This document shows, piece after piece, positions 6,890 to 15,327 of a stretch of 64,000 nucleotides of DNA. Source of the DNA: Opitutales bacterium (GTDB taxonomy: Bacteria > Verrucomicrobiota > Verrucomicrobiia > Opitutales > T3Sed10-336); NCBI GenBank assembly GCA_007130045.1, contig SLTG01000102.1, forward strand, positions 1 to 64,000. Direction: 5' to 3'. The position numbers and the translations under genes were made by a program. A model generated the notes under the pieces. It did no database searches, was not told the origin of the DNA, and saw nothing but the letters and a program-made list of their open reading frames with translations. Each line of letters starts with the position of its first letter. The first letter of the stretch is position 1.

Positions 6890-8842
6890 TCACCCTCCCG
6901 TCGCAGTGAGCGTGTACGCCAGGATCGTTTCCTCCTTTAATATTGCCGGTCGAAACACAAGACGGGTGACCGCGGCGGGTTCGCCCTCGTGGTTTTTCCA
7001 TTCACATCGCTCCGCGCCCTGGAAAACAGTACCGTCGGACGCTGCGAGTTCGACCCTCACCCCGTTCTGCTCCAGGAGAATCCGGTCGCCCTCGCCCCGA
7101 ACCCGCGCGTCGGTAATCAGGGCGGTCTCCAGCGAATCTTGGCGCATGAGCGAAAACCGGTCCTCCACCCGCAGAGCCCCACTCCGCCGGTCGAACAAAA
7201 AACGCCGAACGCAGCGGCGGCACCCCGAGCCGACAGGAAAACACCGTGTCAGATCGAGTTCGAAGACTGCCTTCTCACCGGCGAACTCAACTGCAAGAAC
7301 CTCGGCGCGGACTCCCTCCCCCGCCCCCTGTTCGAATCCGTTGATCAACGGAAGCGAGTGGCCCCGCGACCGGGCCGCGAGATACTCGTAGCGCCGCGGC
7401 CCGAAGTAACCGCGGTCGTATTCCGGCGACCCGATTTCGATCGCGAATCTCCGTCCGTCAACGTGGTACAGGTAGCTTCCACAATCATTGTGATTGTGGT
7501 GTTCAGCGTTGTTTCCGCCCTTGGCGGCGAACTCCACACGACTGCCATCCGGTTCGTGAGCACGGATCACCATGACTTCCAGATCCGGAAAGTACACGTC
7601 GTCGCGCTCCGGATAAACCGAACGCGCGGAAACATTGTCCGGACAATAAAGAAACAGCCGCAGATGGTGAAACAGATCCTCCCTGTTGGCTCCTTCCAGA
7701 AACGGTTTCGACGCCAGCTCGGAATATCGGTACCGCGCCTCGTCGCGCAGGAGATCGTCGTCGAGTCGCTCGCCCAGGTATTGAAGAAATGAAGGCCGAA
7801 AGCGGACGACCGGAACGCTGTCCGCGAAATTGACGACGTATCCGCCTTCAAGGGATACATGCGAGGGAAATCGGGCGATCCTTCGAATCTTTTCATCTCC
7901 CTCGATCAGCGTCAGCCTGCCTCCCGTGCGGGTCTCAATCTGCTCATTCAGAATCGAAAACCATCCGAAGCCATAATTCCAATACGAAGGCCCCTCAGAA
8001 CATCCGCCATCGTCGGCGAATCCTTCGAGAAACCGGCGAAGCGACTCCGCTCCAAGCCTCAGCATCTCGGCCACCATACCCGTATCCACTTCAATCGAGA
8101 GCGCCGCGCCAATCACGCCCTGGTGACAGACCGCGTTCCAGTTGTGCGCCTGAAACGGCCAGCCGAACTCCATTCGCCGTTGCAGGTAGTTTTCGAAGGT
8201 TTCTTTATGTAACCTATCAAAGATTCTCCGTACGAGATCTTTCGGCAACGCGTCGCCAAACACCGTCACCAGTTCGGCCATCAGGTTCGCGGTCTCCGCG
8301 GCGAACAGGTCGATCTGAAGGGAATCCTTCCCGCTCGATACGTTCACGTGCGCCGGGAGCGCCCACGATTCCTCCGCCATCAGTCCTTCAATCTTTTCGA
8401 CCAGCGCACTAATCCAAATACGTTCATTCTCCGGAATAGTCTCGAACAGCGCCGCGACGGCGATATCTCCGAGGCGACGACGGCGTTCGAAGTAAATCCT
8501 TTCAAACGGAAGCCTGCGACCTGTCCGGGAAAAATCGGCGTAAAGCTGGTCGCTTAATTCCGGCAGAGGCTCGTCACGATGCCCTATCGCCCTTTCCCGG
8601 ATTTCCCCAATCCAGCGATCAACCGGAAAATACCCGGCAACGTCCCTCCAGCAGGCGTCTTCCATTGGCGGCAGAAGCGGACGCGGTCCGGCCTCGTCCA
8701 GAATCGCCCGAATCTCTTCCGTTGCTACATTCTCGCGTATCAGATTTCGCATAACCCACCTAAAACAATATCCATAAAATTCCCAAACGCTCCACAGACT
8801 GCGGGAACTTCCTTTTTCCAACAATTCCTTCGCCAATGCCAA
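6890..8842 (-). CDS. Heparinase II/III-like polysaccharide lyase
   Basis: A 650-residue protein with the two-part architecture of heparinase II/III-like lyases. An alpha-helical toroid runs to about residue 350 and contains WPFQAHNWNAVCHQG, where an Asn acts in catalysis. The C-terminal beta-sandwich domain holds NAEHHNHNDCGSYLYHVDG and ARSRGHSLPLINGFEQG, with catalytic His and Tyr candidates. Family members (PL12, PL15, PL21 and relatives) cleave uronic-acid polysaccharides by beta-elimination. No signal peptide is visible at the chosen start, so it may act on oligosaccharides inside the cell. Its closeness to PL14, sulfatase-like and glycosidase remnants suggests it is the surviving gene of a polysaccharide degradation locus. 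The substrate cannot be told from sequence alone. Confidence 0.8.
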   Translation of the reverse strand: MALAKELLEKGSSRSLWSVWEFYGYCFRWVMRNLIRENVATEEIRAILDEAGPRPLLPPMEDACWRDVAGYFPVDRWIGEIRERAIGHRDEPLPELSDQLYADFSRTGRRLPFERIYFERRRRLGDIAVAALFETIPENERIWISALVEKIEGLMAEESWALPAHVNVSSGKDSLQIDLFAAETANLMAELVTVFGDALPKDLVRRIFDRLHKETFENYLQRRMEFGWPFQAHNWNAVCHQGVIGAALSIEVDTGMVAEMLRLGAESLRRFLEGFADDGGCSEGPSYWNYGFGWFSILNEQIETRTGGRLTLIEGDEKIRRIARFPSHVSLEGGYVVNFADSVPVVRFRPSFLQYLGERLDDDLLRDEARYRYSELASKPFLEGANREDLFHHLRLFLYCPDNVSARSVYPERDDVYFPDLEVMVIRAHEPDGSRVEFAAKGGNNAEHHNHNDCGSYLYHVDGRRFAIEIGSPEYDRGYFGPRRYEYLAARSRGHSLPLINGFEQGAGEGVRAEVLAVEFAGEKAVFELDLTRCFPVGSGCRRCVRRFLFDRRSGALRVEDRFSLMRQDSLETALITDARVRGEGDRILLEQNGVRVELAASDGTVFQGAERCEWKNHEGEPAAVTRLVFRPAILKEETILAYTLTATGG

Positions 8843-8918
8843 ATATATATCAGGATATCTGCCATGATCAACGTCAAGACGGCGTGACTTTACAAGACCG
8901 GACCTTCCAGGACAGTTC

Positions 8919-9049
8919 TATACTCCCCGTCATCAAGTTTTCGGAAAACACACCCCACCATGCTTGCGCATGGTCCCCCCCTCTCAAGAGGGGAATGATC
9001 GAGTATTTGAAGGGGCGTAGAATCCGAAAACCTGATGACGGGAAGTATA
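8919..9049. mobile_element. 131-bp MITE-like repeat, copy 1
   Basis: The element starts TATACTCCCCGTCATCAAG and ends with its near-perfect inverse, giving 27-bp terminal inverted repeats with two mismatches. A second copy of the same length lies at 20625-20755 with about three differences. Inside are two small hairpins, ACCATG-CATGGT and CCCCTCT-AGAGGGG. Both copies begin and end with TA, which would fit a TA target duplication like that of IS630/mariner elements. It has no coding capacity. It lies upstream of both the heparinase-like gene (-) and the H1-like gene (+). I see no gene in the rest of 8843-9363. Confidence 0.8.
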
Positions 9050-9363
9050 ATTCCCAATGCATGGTTGAGGAGGGCCTACGAAGGGCAGATGGAGCCCAAA
9101 GGAACAACGATCAGATCCTCTTATGTATAATTCCGGAATAACGTGCGCCAGAATAAGGTTGCACACTTGAGGAAGAATGCCACAATAATGCTTGATTGTT
9201 TTTTATAAGCGGGAATACCTTAGTCGAATTCCACCGCCGGCTGCTGATTTCTCTAAAAATTCAACGAAATTTTATTGGACGTCCGTGAGATTAACGTACA
9301 TAAGGTATTACTAAAACGGCTCCTCTTGCGGAGGTGCTTGAAACAACAACAACAAAACTAAAA

Positions 9364-9858
9364 ATGGCTATTAAAACATTGGGAAAACGATTCGGAAGTG
9401 AAACCGAAGCGATTCGGGCTCTTCAGGTTGAGCTGTCAAAACTGGAAGAAAAACAGTCACAGCAGGCGCAAGTGCTGAAGGACCTGCCGAAAAAAGTCGA
9501 CTTGTCTAGCGTGGATGAGTTGATCCATGCGCTCGCGGATCATGCCTCTCCGTCGTTGCGAACGAAAGTGCTCGGCAAAGCCGCGCGTGCCAAGAAAAAG
9601 GTCGCGCGAAAAAAGAAAGCCGCGCGGAAGAAGACCGTAAGCCGCAAAACGATCGGGAAAAAAGCCGCGAAGCAGGCTCCGAAGAAAGCCGCGGGAACCG
9701 GATCGAGGAAGCGCGCTCGTTTAACCGCGGATAAGGTCTCACAAATGAAGGAAGCCTTCACCTCAAAAATGACCGGGCCGGAAATCGCGAAAAAATTCGG
9801 TGTTTCGGAATCCACCGTGCATAATGTGAAGAAGCGGCTCGGAATGACCAAGGGATAA
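9364..9858 (+). CDS. Histone H1-like DNA-binding protein with C-terminal HTH
   Basis: A 164-residue basic protein in three parts. Residues 1-70 are helical and acidic/basic mixed, possibly a coiled-coil. Residues about 72-118 form a lysine/alanine/arginine-rich tail (KKKVARKKKAARKK, KKAAKQAPKKAAGTG) like histone H1 or Hc1-type nucleoid proteins. Residues about 120-164 form a helix-turn-helix, LTADKVSQMKEAFTSKMTGPEIAKKFGVSESTVHNVKKRL, like the resolvase/Hin DNA-binding domain. It is probably a nucleoid-associated protein. ATG 9364 follows an A-rich stretch without a Shine-Dalgarno; a GTG at 9334 next to GGAGG is an in-frame alternative. A strong terminator follows. Confidence 0.7.
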   Translation: MAIKTLGKRFGSETEAIRALQVELSKLEEKQSQQAQVLKDLPKKVDLSSVDELIHALADHASPSLRTKVLGKAARAKKKVARKKKAARKKTVSRKTIGKKAAKQAPKKAAGTGSRKRARLTADKVSQMKEAFTSKMTGPEIAKKFGVSESTVHNVKKRLGMTKG

Positions 9859-9897
9859 CAAGCCCCTGGACTTTTTGAGGCTGCTGTTTTATTGAAC

Positions 9898-9937
9898 GGG
9901 CCCGCCCTTCATCAAGGGGCGGGCCTGTTGTTTTTTG
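9898..9937 (+). terminator. Intrinsic terminator of the H1-like gene
   Basis: GGCCCGCCCTT pairs with AAGGGGCGGGCC around a CATC loop, followed by TGTTGTTTTTTG. A strong GC stem with a T run 40 bases after the stop codon is a classic rho-independent terminator. Confidence 0.9.
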
Positions 9938-10440
9938 CTTCTTCAGAATAATTCTCGGGTATTGTCAGGTTTCGGAATATTCCCCATATTGTAACATAAG
10001 GCGATTTCAACAGCGTTGAAGTTGCGAAAGCCGAGGGTTTTTCTGGTAGCCGGATTTACTGGCGGAAATCGAATCAGCTCCAGGGGGCATTCGGATGCGA
10101 GCCTAATGTTATCGGCTGCTCCCTTCCGTGCCACAGCCTTATCCACGCCACGGACGTCCGGACTCCAGTTCTGGTGTGCCCGCTCATCGGTCGGGTAGAA
10201 AGCCGGACGGCCGACGGCAGCGAAACTGGATCTTACGCATCGCTTTGAGCTGTGCGAGCAAGACGGAAGCCGTCAGTGTCGAATTGATCGACCGGGTTGT
10301 CGATGATCCGGATGGAAACCGTGGAGTCGACTGCTTCATCAAACCCTCTCCCTTATTCCTTTTTTCATGATGTTTACCTCCAGTTTTGACTGACCCACAA
10401 TGCAAACGTTTCCGGCGGATCGCATCTATCTGATATTAAC
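9938..10440. other. Intergenic stretch without a supportable gene
   Basis: About 500 bases between the H1-like gene and the sulfatase-like scrap. Short frames exist on the minus strand (for example 9943-10146 and 10184-10405), but each is broken by stops or frame changes and none gives a family pattern I recognise. It may be a fully decayed gene on the minus strand. Confidence 0.4.
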
Positions 10441-10544
10441 CCCGGGATGATGAGACGACCCGACAACACTGTCCCCCATCGCTTTCCGTCAATGCCGCCC
10501 GGCGCAATAAACTCGTGCCGGATTTGCCGCGCGATTCCGGGTTC

Positions 10545-10701
10545 TTACCTCACAAGCAGCGGAACACGCAGCTCTTCGGGGAACAGTACTCCTTGGCGCC
10601 CCGAGAATGCGTCGATGGGACGAGGTTTTGGCGCCCAATGCACGATTGTTCCGCTCGTGCCGGATCCCATTGCCAAAATGAATTGCACACCCGGACAGCA
10701 C
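10545..10701 (-). pseudogene. Sulfatase-like fragment (decayed)
   Basis: On the minus strand one frame reads SGRQGVLFPEELRVPLLVR and then hits a stop. The pattern G-K/R-x-x-L-Y/F-x-x-x-I/L-R-V-P-L-I/L-V-R, normally followed by WPG, is common near the C-terminal third of secreted sulfatases. Here the WPG is lost at a stop and the rest is out of frame. No Cys/Ser-x-Pro-x-Arg active site is present. The match is short, so this is a weak call, but a formylglycine-generating enzyme at 22 kb shows that this genome matures sulfatases. Confidence 0.35.
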
Positions 10702-10719
10702 TCGTTATCACTTCCGAAA

Positions 10720-11997
10720 ATGAACCAATCATTCAAACTCGTCCTCCTCGGTACAGGATTTCTCGCTATAACCGGATTCACGTTCGCGCTTCACGCGGAG
10801 GAACCGAACGAAATCCAGGAATCGCCGGGAATCACCGATTCGCCTGGAAATCCGGATGTTCCCAGGCGGCTCCACATCGGCGACGAGGGTTGGGTCGGCG
10901 TAGGCGCCCGTATTCTGCCGATCTTCATTTACAATGACAGCGATCTTGTGAGCGACGAGATGGAGTTCCGGATGCGCCGCGCGCGGGTCTTCGTACGCGG
11001 CGACCTCGTCGAATGGGCCGGGTTCTCGGTTGCCACCGAAGTTTCCGGAGGAAACGTACTGCTGATCGACAGCTACCTTCACTTCAAACCCAAGGACGAA
11101 GTCCAGTTCTTCGTCGGCCGCCACCTGAGCCCGGGCCCCGGAAGGCAGTCCGGAACTACCTCGGCGGCCGCCCTTATGGCCATAGACCGGCCGAACTTTG
11201 GCTTCAAGAACCTCAGCTTCGGCGGACGCGCAATGACCGCTTTCGCCACCTCGACCCTCGACGACACCGATTCCGGCCTTCGAATGGACGCGCAGGTCAG
11301 GGACGAAGGCGTCACGTTCTGGGGCGACCACTCTCGAACGAACGATCTTCACTTCAAGTACTACCTGGGTGTCTACGACGGCTGGGATCGAAGCCCCGCC
11401 CGAGATAACGGCGACCTGCGCTACAGCGGACGGGCTGCGGTCAATTTCGGCGATCACGAAAACGGATTCTTCAATTCTTCGACCTACCTGGGACTCAAAC
11501 GAACGATCGGCCTGGGCGCCTCCTTTGACGCGCAGAATCGGGTGGCGACCGAAGCCGTTACCGAAAGCAGCGTCAACTACCGGTACTGGACCGTCGACCT
11601 TTTCGCGGAACAGCCGGTGGGTTGGGGATCGCTGACATTCGAGGCGGCGTACGGGCAACTCGACCTGGATAAAGGCGACAACATTCTGCTCGATCGTAAC
11701 GGAGACCCACTCGGGGGGGTTCCGGGCCGTCAGGCCCAGGGCGACGGCTTCTACCTTCAGGCCGGCTACTACATGCCCGGAATAAAGATACAGCCCTGGA
11801 TCCTTTATGAGGAGTGGGACAGCGCTGCGTCCGGTAGCGTCGGCAGTTACACGAACGCGCGGATCGGCGCCACCTACTTCGCCCGGGGACACAATCTCAA
11901 TTTCAAAATCGGGTACGAACGCACCCGACTCGGCTGGAGCACAGACGGCGACCGCACCTCCAACTCCATCGTCACCGGCGCCTACCTGAATTTCTGA
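10720..11997 (+). CDS. Outer-membrane porin (phosphate-selective porin O/P-like)
   Basis: A 425-residue beta-barrel protein. ATG 10720 gives the signal peptide MNQSFKLVLLGTGFLAITGF and probable cleavage after ALHA. The mature part has alternating aromatic beta strands, for example FRMRRARVFVRGDL and LHFKYYLGVYDG, and ends in phenylalanine (GAYLNF), the sorting signal of outer-membrane barrels. The N-terminal VGARILPIFIYND and the MRRARVF motif match the OprO/OprP-type porin family. It should let small anions or other solutes cross the outer membrane. The open frame extends upstream to 10447, but that part lacks a signal peptide and overlaps the sulfatase scrap, so I reject the longer start. 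Confidence 0.8.
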   Translation: MNQSFKLVLLGTGFLAITGFTFALHAEEPNEIQESPGITDSPGNPDVPRRLHIGDEGWVGVGARILPIFIYNDSDLVSDEMEFRMRRARVFVRGDLVEWAGFSVATEVSGGNVLLIDSYLHFKPKDEVQFFVGRHLSPGPGRQSGTTSAAALMAIDRPNFGFKNLSFGGRAMTAFATSTLDDTDSGLRMDAQVRDEGVTFWGDHSRTNDLHFKYYLGVYDGWDRSPARDNGDLRYSGRAAVNFGDHENGFFNSSTYLGLKRTIGLGASFDAQNRVATEAVTESSVNYRYWTVDLFAEQPVGWGSLTFEAAYGQLDLDKGDNILLDRNGDPLGGVPGRQAQGDGFYLQAGYYMPGIKIQPWILYEEWDSAASGSVGSYTNARIGATYFARGHNLNFKIGYERTRLGWSTDGDRTSNSIVTGAYLNF

Positions 11998-12230
11998 ATC
12001 GGAGCGCTTGCTCTACCGGGCGAATCCGGGAAATCGCGGGCACCCCTGCAATACCGCATCCTCTGTTGCTTCATCCGGCAGGTTTCCAATGCCCTTGACG
12101 GTCGCGGACATTATCCCGCGGCAAAGGAGCCGAAATGAGGCATCGCCGGCCGCAACAGCTTGCGCGAATCCAATTTCCGAGGCAGACTTTGGGGATAGAG
12201 CCGTATTGAAGTGGGAAAAGGAGGCTGTCC

Positions 12231-12767
12231 GTGGCGGACGAAAACGAGAACGAAAACGCAGGCAAAAACCATCCGGAAAAGAGTTTACGCTTCGCTGGAA
12301 GGCGTTCCGTCTTGAAGCTCAACAGCGCCCGCAATCGACCCTCCCGGCGTCTTCCCTGGGCGTTGATTCCCTATCACCGGGTCCGCGCGCGCCGCGTACT
12401 CGAAATGCGATTCAATGCCGATGTGGAATGGGCGCTCACGGCCATCGCACTCGCGCCGAATCTCCCCTTCCCCATCGATCCTTTTCTGCGGCAGACATTC
12501 GGGGAAGCCTTCCAGAAGGAGCCCGATCCGGTCCTGCTCTGGCTGAGGGCAATCAGAGACGAGGATGAGCGGATCAAGTCGACGCACCCCGTACGTCACT
12601 ACCTTCTTTGGCACGCCGGGAATATTTTTGATGACGCCGATCCGGTCCTTGAGGATCCGTTCCGGACTCTCCGCCGCATGTCCGAAGATTACGCCGTCGC
12701 ACCCCCCGATTCAGCGACTCTCGAACGCGAAACGACTCTCATCAGGAATACCCTCCTGCACGTTTAG
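12231..12767 (+). CDS. Hypothetical protein
   Basis: A 178-residue protein that I do not recognise. It starts at GTG 12231 behind a strong ribosome site (AAAAGGAGG, six bases upstream), which supports it being translated. The N-terminus is charged and asparagine/glutamate-rich (ADENENENAGK). The middle is basic and proline-rich, and residues about 75-178 are helical with WALTAIALAPNLPFPIDPFLRQ and HYLLWHAGNIFDDADPVLEDPFRTLRRMSEDY. No signal peptide or membrane segment is seen. It stands alone: upstream is the porin and downstream is the structured leader of the DAHP synthase gene. Confidence 0.55.
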   Translation: MADENENENAGKNHPEKSLRFAGRRSVLKLNSARNRPSRRLPWALIPYHRVRARRVLEMRFNADVEWALTAIALAPNLPFPIDPFLRQTFGEAFQKEPDPVLLWLRAIRDEDERIKSTHPVRHYLLWHAGNIFDDADPVLEDPFRTLRRMSEDYAVAPPDSATLERETTLIRNTLLHV

Positions 12768-12897
12768 CCCGGACAGCGCGGGGATTCGACGGCGCTTCCG
12801 GATCGTCCGGCCGATCAAAAAATTTTTCAGAAAAATTCGAAATTCGATTTGACTCCCGGGAAGAACCATTAAAACTATAAGGGAAGTTAAGAATTTT

Positions 12898-12978
12898 CTC
12901 CCGTTCAACGGGAGTTTTGGGGTAACTAAGAAAGCAGTACGGGCGGGCCGTTTTGGGGTAAACGGCCCGCCTTTTTTT
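12898..12978 (+). promoter_or_regulatory. Two-hairpin leader with conserved linker (copy A), before aroG
   Basis: Hairpin 1 pairs CTCCCGT (12898-12904) with ACGGGAG (12908-12914). A linker TTTTGGGGTAACTAAGAAAG follows. Hairpin 2 pairs GGCGGGCCGTTT (12942-12953) with AAACGGCCCGCC (12960-12971), and a run of seven T follows, so hairpin 2 looks like an intrinsic terminator. The same layout and linker recur at 28118-28197, where the stems differ in sequence but still pair. The element ends 58 bases before the aroG start. It could be an attenuator or riboswitch-like leader, or the terminator of the upstream hypothetical gene; copy B favours a leader role. Confidence 0.6.
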
Positions 12979-13036
12979 CACCCTTCCGGCCTGAAAATGG
13001 GTTGCACCGTTTTGTCGGACTTCTTAATGATCAAGG

Positions 13037-14101
13037 GTGGAAAAAGTAACAGACATCAACATCCTGGAAACGCAGCCGCTCCCGGCTCCGATCGATTTTC
13101 TTGCGGAAATCCCCCGCAGTCCGAGCCAGGAAGCGCTGATCGCACGGAGTCGCGAGGAAATTCACGGAATCATATTCGGAGACGATAAACGCTTGCTTGT
13201 CGTGGTCGGTCCGTGCTCGATCCACGACACCGCGGCCGGTCTGAAATATGCCGCGCGGCTGGCAAAGCTGTCGAAAGAAGTCTCGGACCGGCTCCTCCTG
13301 GTCATGCGCGTGTATTTCGAGAAACCCCGCACAACGGTCGGATGGAAAGGATTGATCATGGACCCGAGGCTCGACAATTCGTGCGATATTCCGACCGGTC
13401 TCCGCGAAGCGCGGACGTTTCTGGGAAACGTCCTCGACGAAGGGCTTCCGACAGCCACCGAACTCCTCGACCCGATCACCCCGCAGTACATTGCGGACTT
13501 GATCAGTTGGTCGGCAATCGGCGCGCGAACCACCGAGTCCCAGACCCACCGCCAAATGGCTTCGGGGCTTTCAATGCCGCTGGGCTTTAAGAACGGGACC
13601 GACGGAAACGTCGCCACCGCGATCAATGCCATCAAGGCCGCATCGCAGACGCAGACGTTTCTGGGGATCAACCAGGATGGTCTGGCATCGGCGGTCACGA
13701 CCTGCGGGAACCCGAACTGTCACCTTATCCTCCGCGGCGGGAGCAAGGGCTCGAACTACCAGGAGGCTAGCGTCACCGAAGCCGAGAACGCCCTCAAAAT
13801 GGCGAACCTCACGCCCGCGATCATGATAGATTCCAGTCACGGAAACAGCGCAAAAGATCCCGCGAATCAACCGGCCGTTGTCGCCGACGTGCTCGACCAG
13901 ATCGAACGCGGAACCACGTCGGTTATCGGCCTTATGGTTGAAAGCAATCTGAAAGCGGGCAAACAATCGTTTCCCCGTCCCCGGACGGAACTGGAATACG
14001 GCGTTTCGATCACAGACGGGTGCATCGGTTGGGAGACCACGGAGCAGCTCGTGCGGCGGATCCACCGTTCCCTCGCGTCGCGCTTCGCATTTTCCGCCTG
14101 A
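13037..14101 (+). CDS. aroG: 3-deoxy-7-phosphoheptulonate (DAHP) synthase, class I
   Basis: A 354-residue enzyme that condenses phosphoenolpyruvate and erythrose 4-phosphate in the first step of aromatic amino acid synthesis. Class I signatures are LLVVVGPCSIHD, RVYFEKPRTTVGWKGLI, GARTTESQTHRQMASGLSMPLGFKNGTDG, HLILRGGSKGSNY and IMIDSSHGNSAKD, all with the PEP- and metal-binding Cys, Lys, Arg and His residues expected. The length is normal for AroF/G/H. The start is GTG 13037, since no ATG is in frame nearby. The N-terminal extension is the type that carries feedback inhibition in this class, but which amino acid inhibits it cannot be told. The gene is preceded by the structured leader at 12898-12978. 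Confidence 0.95.
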   Translation: MEKVTDINILETQPLPAPIDFLAEIPRSPSQEALIARSREEIHGIIFGDDKRLLVVVGPCSIHDTAAGLKYAARLAKLSKEVSDRLLLVMRVYFEKPRTTVGWKGLIMDPRLDNSCDIPTGLREARTFLGNVLDEGLPTATELLDPITPQYIADLISWSAIGARTTESQTHRQMASGLSMPLGFKNGTDGNVATAINAIKAASQTQTFLGINQDGLASAVTTCGNPNCHLILRGGSKGSNYQEASVTEAENALKMANLTPAIMIDSSHGNSAKDPANQPAVVADVLDQIERGTTSVIGLMVESNLKAGKQSFPRPRTELEYGVSITDGCIGWETTEQLVRRIHRSLASRFAFSA

Positions 14102-14231
14102 CCGGTTCGGGCTAAACCGAATGGTGGCCGCCACCCACCGGAATTGAAGCGCGGACCCCGTCTGCGCTTCATCCGCCTCGAGACGGATTCCTGCCTCTGA
14201 ACTTCAGTCCCGCAAACATTTTTCATCCGTT

Positions 14232-15326
14232 TCAGCAAATTCTCGGCAACTGCTCTCCGCTGAGCAGTTCGATGATGCGCTTGACGCCGATCGCGCTTTT
14301 CAGGCTTACGGTTCCGCGACCGCTCTCTTCTTTACGCTCCACCCTGCCGATTATACACGCGCCTGCAGTCTCTTCGAACCGGCCGAGAATCTCCATTGCC
14401 CGCTCAACCTGAGCCCCGGGCAGGAATGCGACAAACCGGCCTTCATTCGCCACGTAGAGCGGATCGAGTCCCAGGATCTCACAAGCGCCCCGAACGGTTT
14501 CGTTCACGGGTGTAATCCTTTCTTCGATACAAATGTCGACTCCCGCCGATGCGGCGATCTCGACGAGCGCGGTGGCAAGCCCGCCGCGGGTGAGATCCCG
14601 CAGACAGTGTATGTCGATTCCGGCCTCCAGTAATGCCATTACCGGCGCGGCGAGCGACGCGCAGTCGCTTTCGATCTCTCCCTCGAACTCGAGCCCCTCC
14701 CGCAGGACCATGATCGCAATGCCGTGGCGCGCGATGTCTCCGCTAAGCAGAACGGCGTCACCCTCCCGCACGCGCGACGGAACGAGCGCGTCGTGCTCGA
14801 TTCTCCCGATCCCCGAAGTGTTTATATAAAGACCGTCGCCTTTGCCGCGATCGACGACCTTGGTGTCGCCGGTGACCAGCTTCACCCCCGCGTTCGCCGC
14901 TGCGATCCGCATCGACTCGACGACCCGCTCCAGCGTTTCGACCGGCAGCCCCTCTTCGAGGATAAACCCCGCGCTCAACCACAGCGGACGAGCCCCGCAC
15001 ATCGCCAGATCATTTACCGTTCCACACACGGCCAGTTTTCCGATGTCGCCGCCGGGGAAAAAGAGCGGGGTAACCACGTGCGAGTCCGTCGTGAAAGCAA
15101 GTCGTTCTCCCCCCATGGGGAGGAAGGCGCCATCGTGAAGTTCGTCGAGCATGGGATTCGCAAACGCCGGCACAAACAGTTTTTCGACCAACTCGCGCGA
15201 GATCCTTCCCCCGCCCCCGTGCGCCATCTGGATGGCGGTATGACTGAGGATCGGCGCCGGACAGGCCGGCGCGCTCATTGCGGGTCCGCCGTTTTTACCC
15301 GGCTTCCGAACGTTTGATTCAGTCAT
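14232..15326 (-). CDS. hypE: Hydrogenase maturation protein HypE
   Basis: HypE dehydrates the carbamoyl group placed on its C-terminal cysteine to make the cyanide ligands of the NiFe active site. The protein (364 residues from ATG 15326) begins [20 protein letters not shown] and has the PurM-like ATP-binding fold: [54 protein letters not shown], and [13 protein letters not shown]. It ends in PRIC with the reactive terminal Cys in place, so it should be active. The upstream open frame is longer, but it overlaps hypD, and the short start is the last gene start in the operon with one base after the hypD stop. Confidence 0.95.
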   Translation of the reverse strand: MTESNVRKPGKNGGPAMSAPACPAPILSHTAIQMAHGGGGRISRELVEKLFVPAFANPMLDELHDGAFLPMGGERLAFTTDSHVVTPLFFPGGDIGKLAVCGTVNDLAMCGARPLWLSAGFILEEGLPVETLERVVESMRIAAANAGVKLVTGDTKVVDRGKGDGLYINTSGIGRIEHDALVPSRVREGDAVLLSGDIARHGIAIMVLREGLEFEGEIESDCASLAAPVMALLEAGIDIHCLRDLTRGGLATALVEIAASAGVDICIEERITPVNETVRGACEILGLDPLYVANEGRFVAFLPGAQVERAMEILGRFEETAGACIIGRVERKEESGRGTVSLKSAIGVKRIIELLSGEQLPRIC

Positions 15327-15327
15327 T

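Noticed and set aside
10447-10719. N-terminal extension of the porin frame
   Set aside because: The signal peptide begins at ATG 10720; the extension has no conserved pattern and overlaps a sulfatase-like scrap on the other strand.
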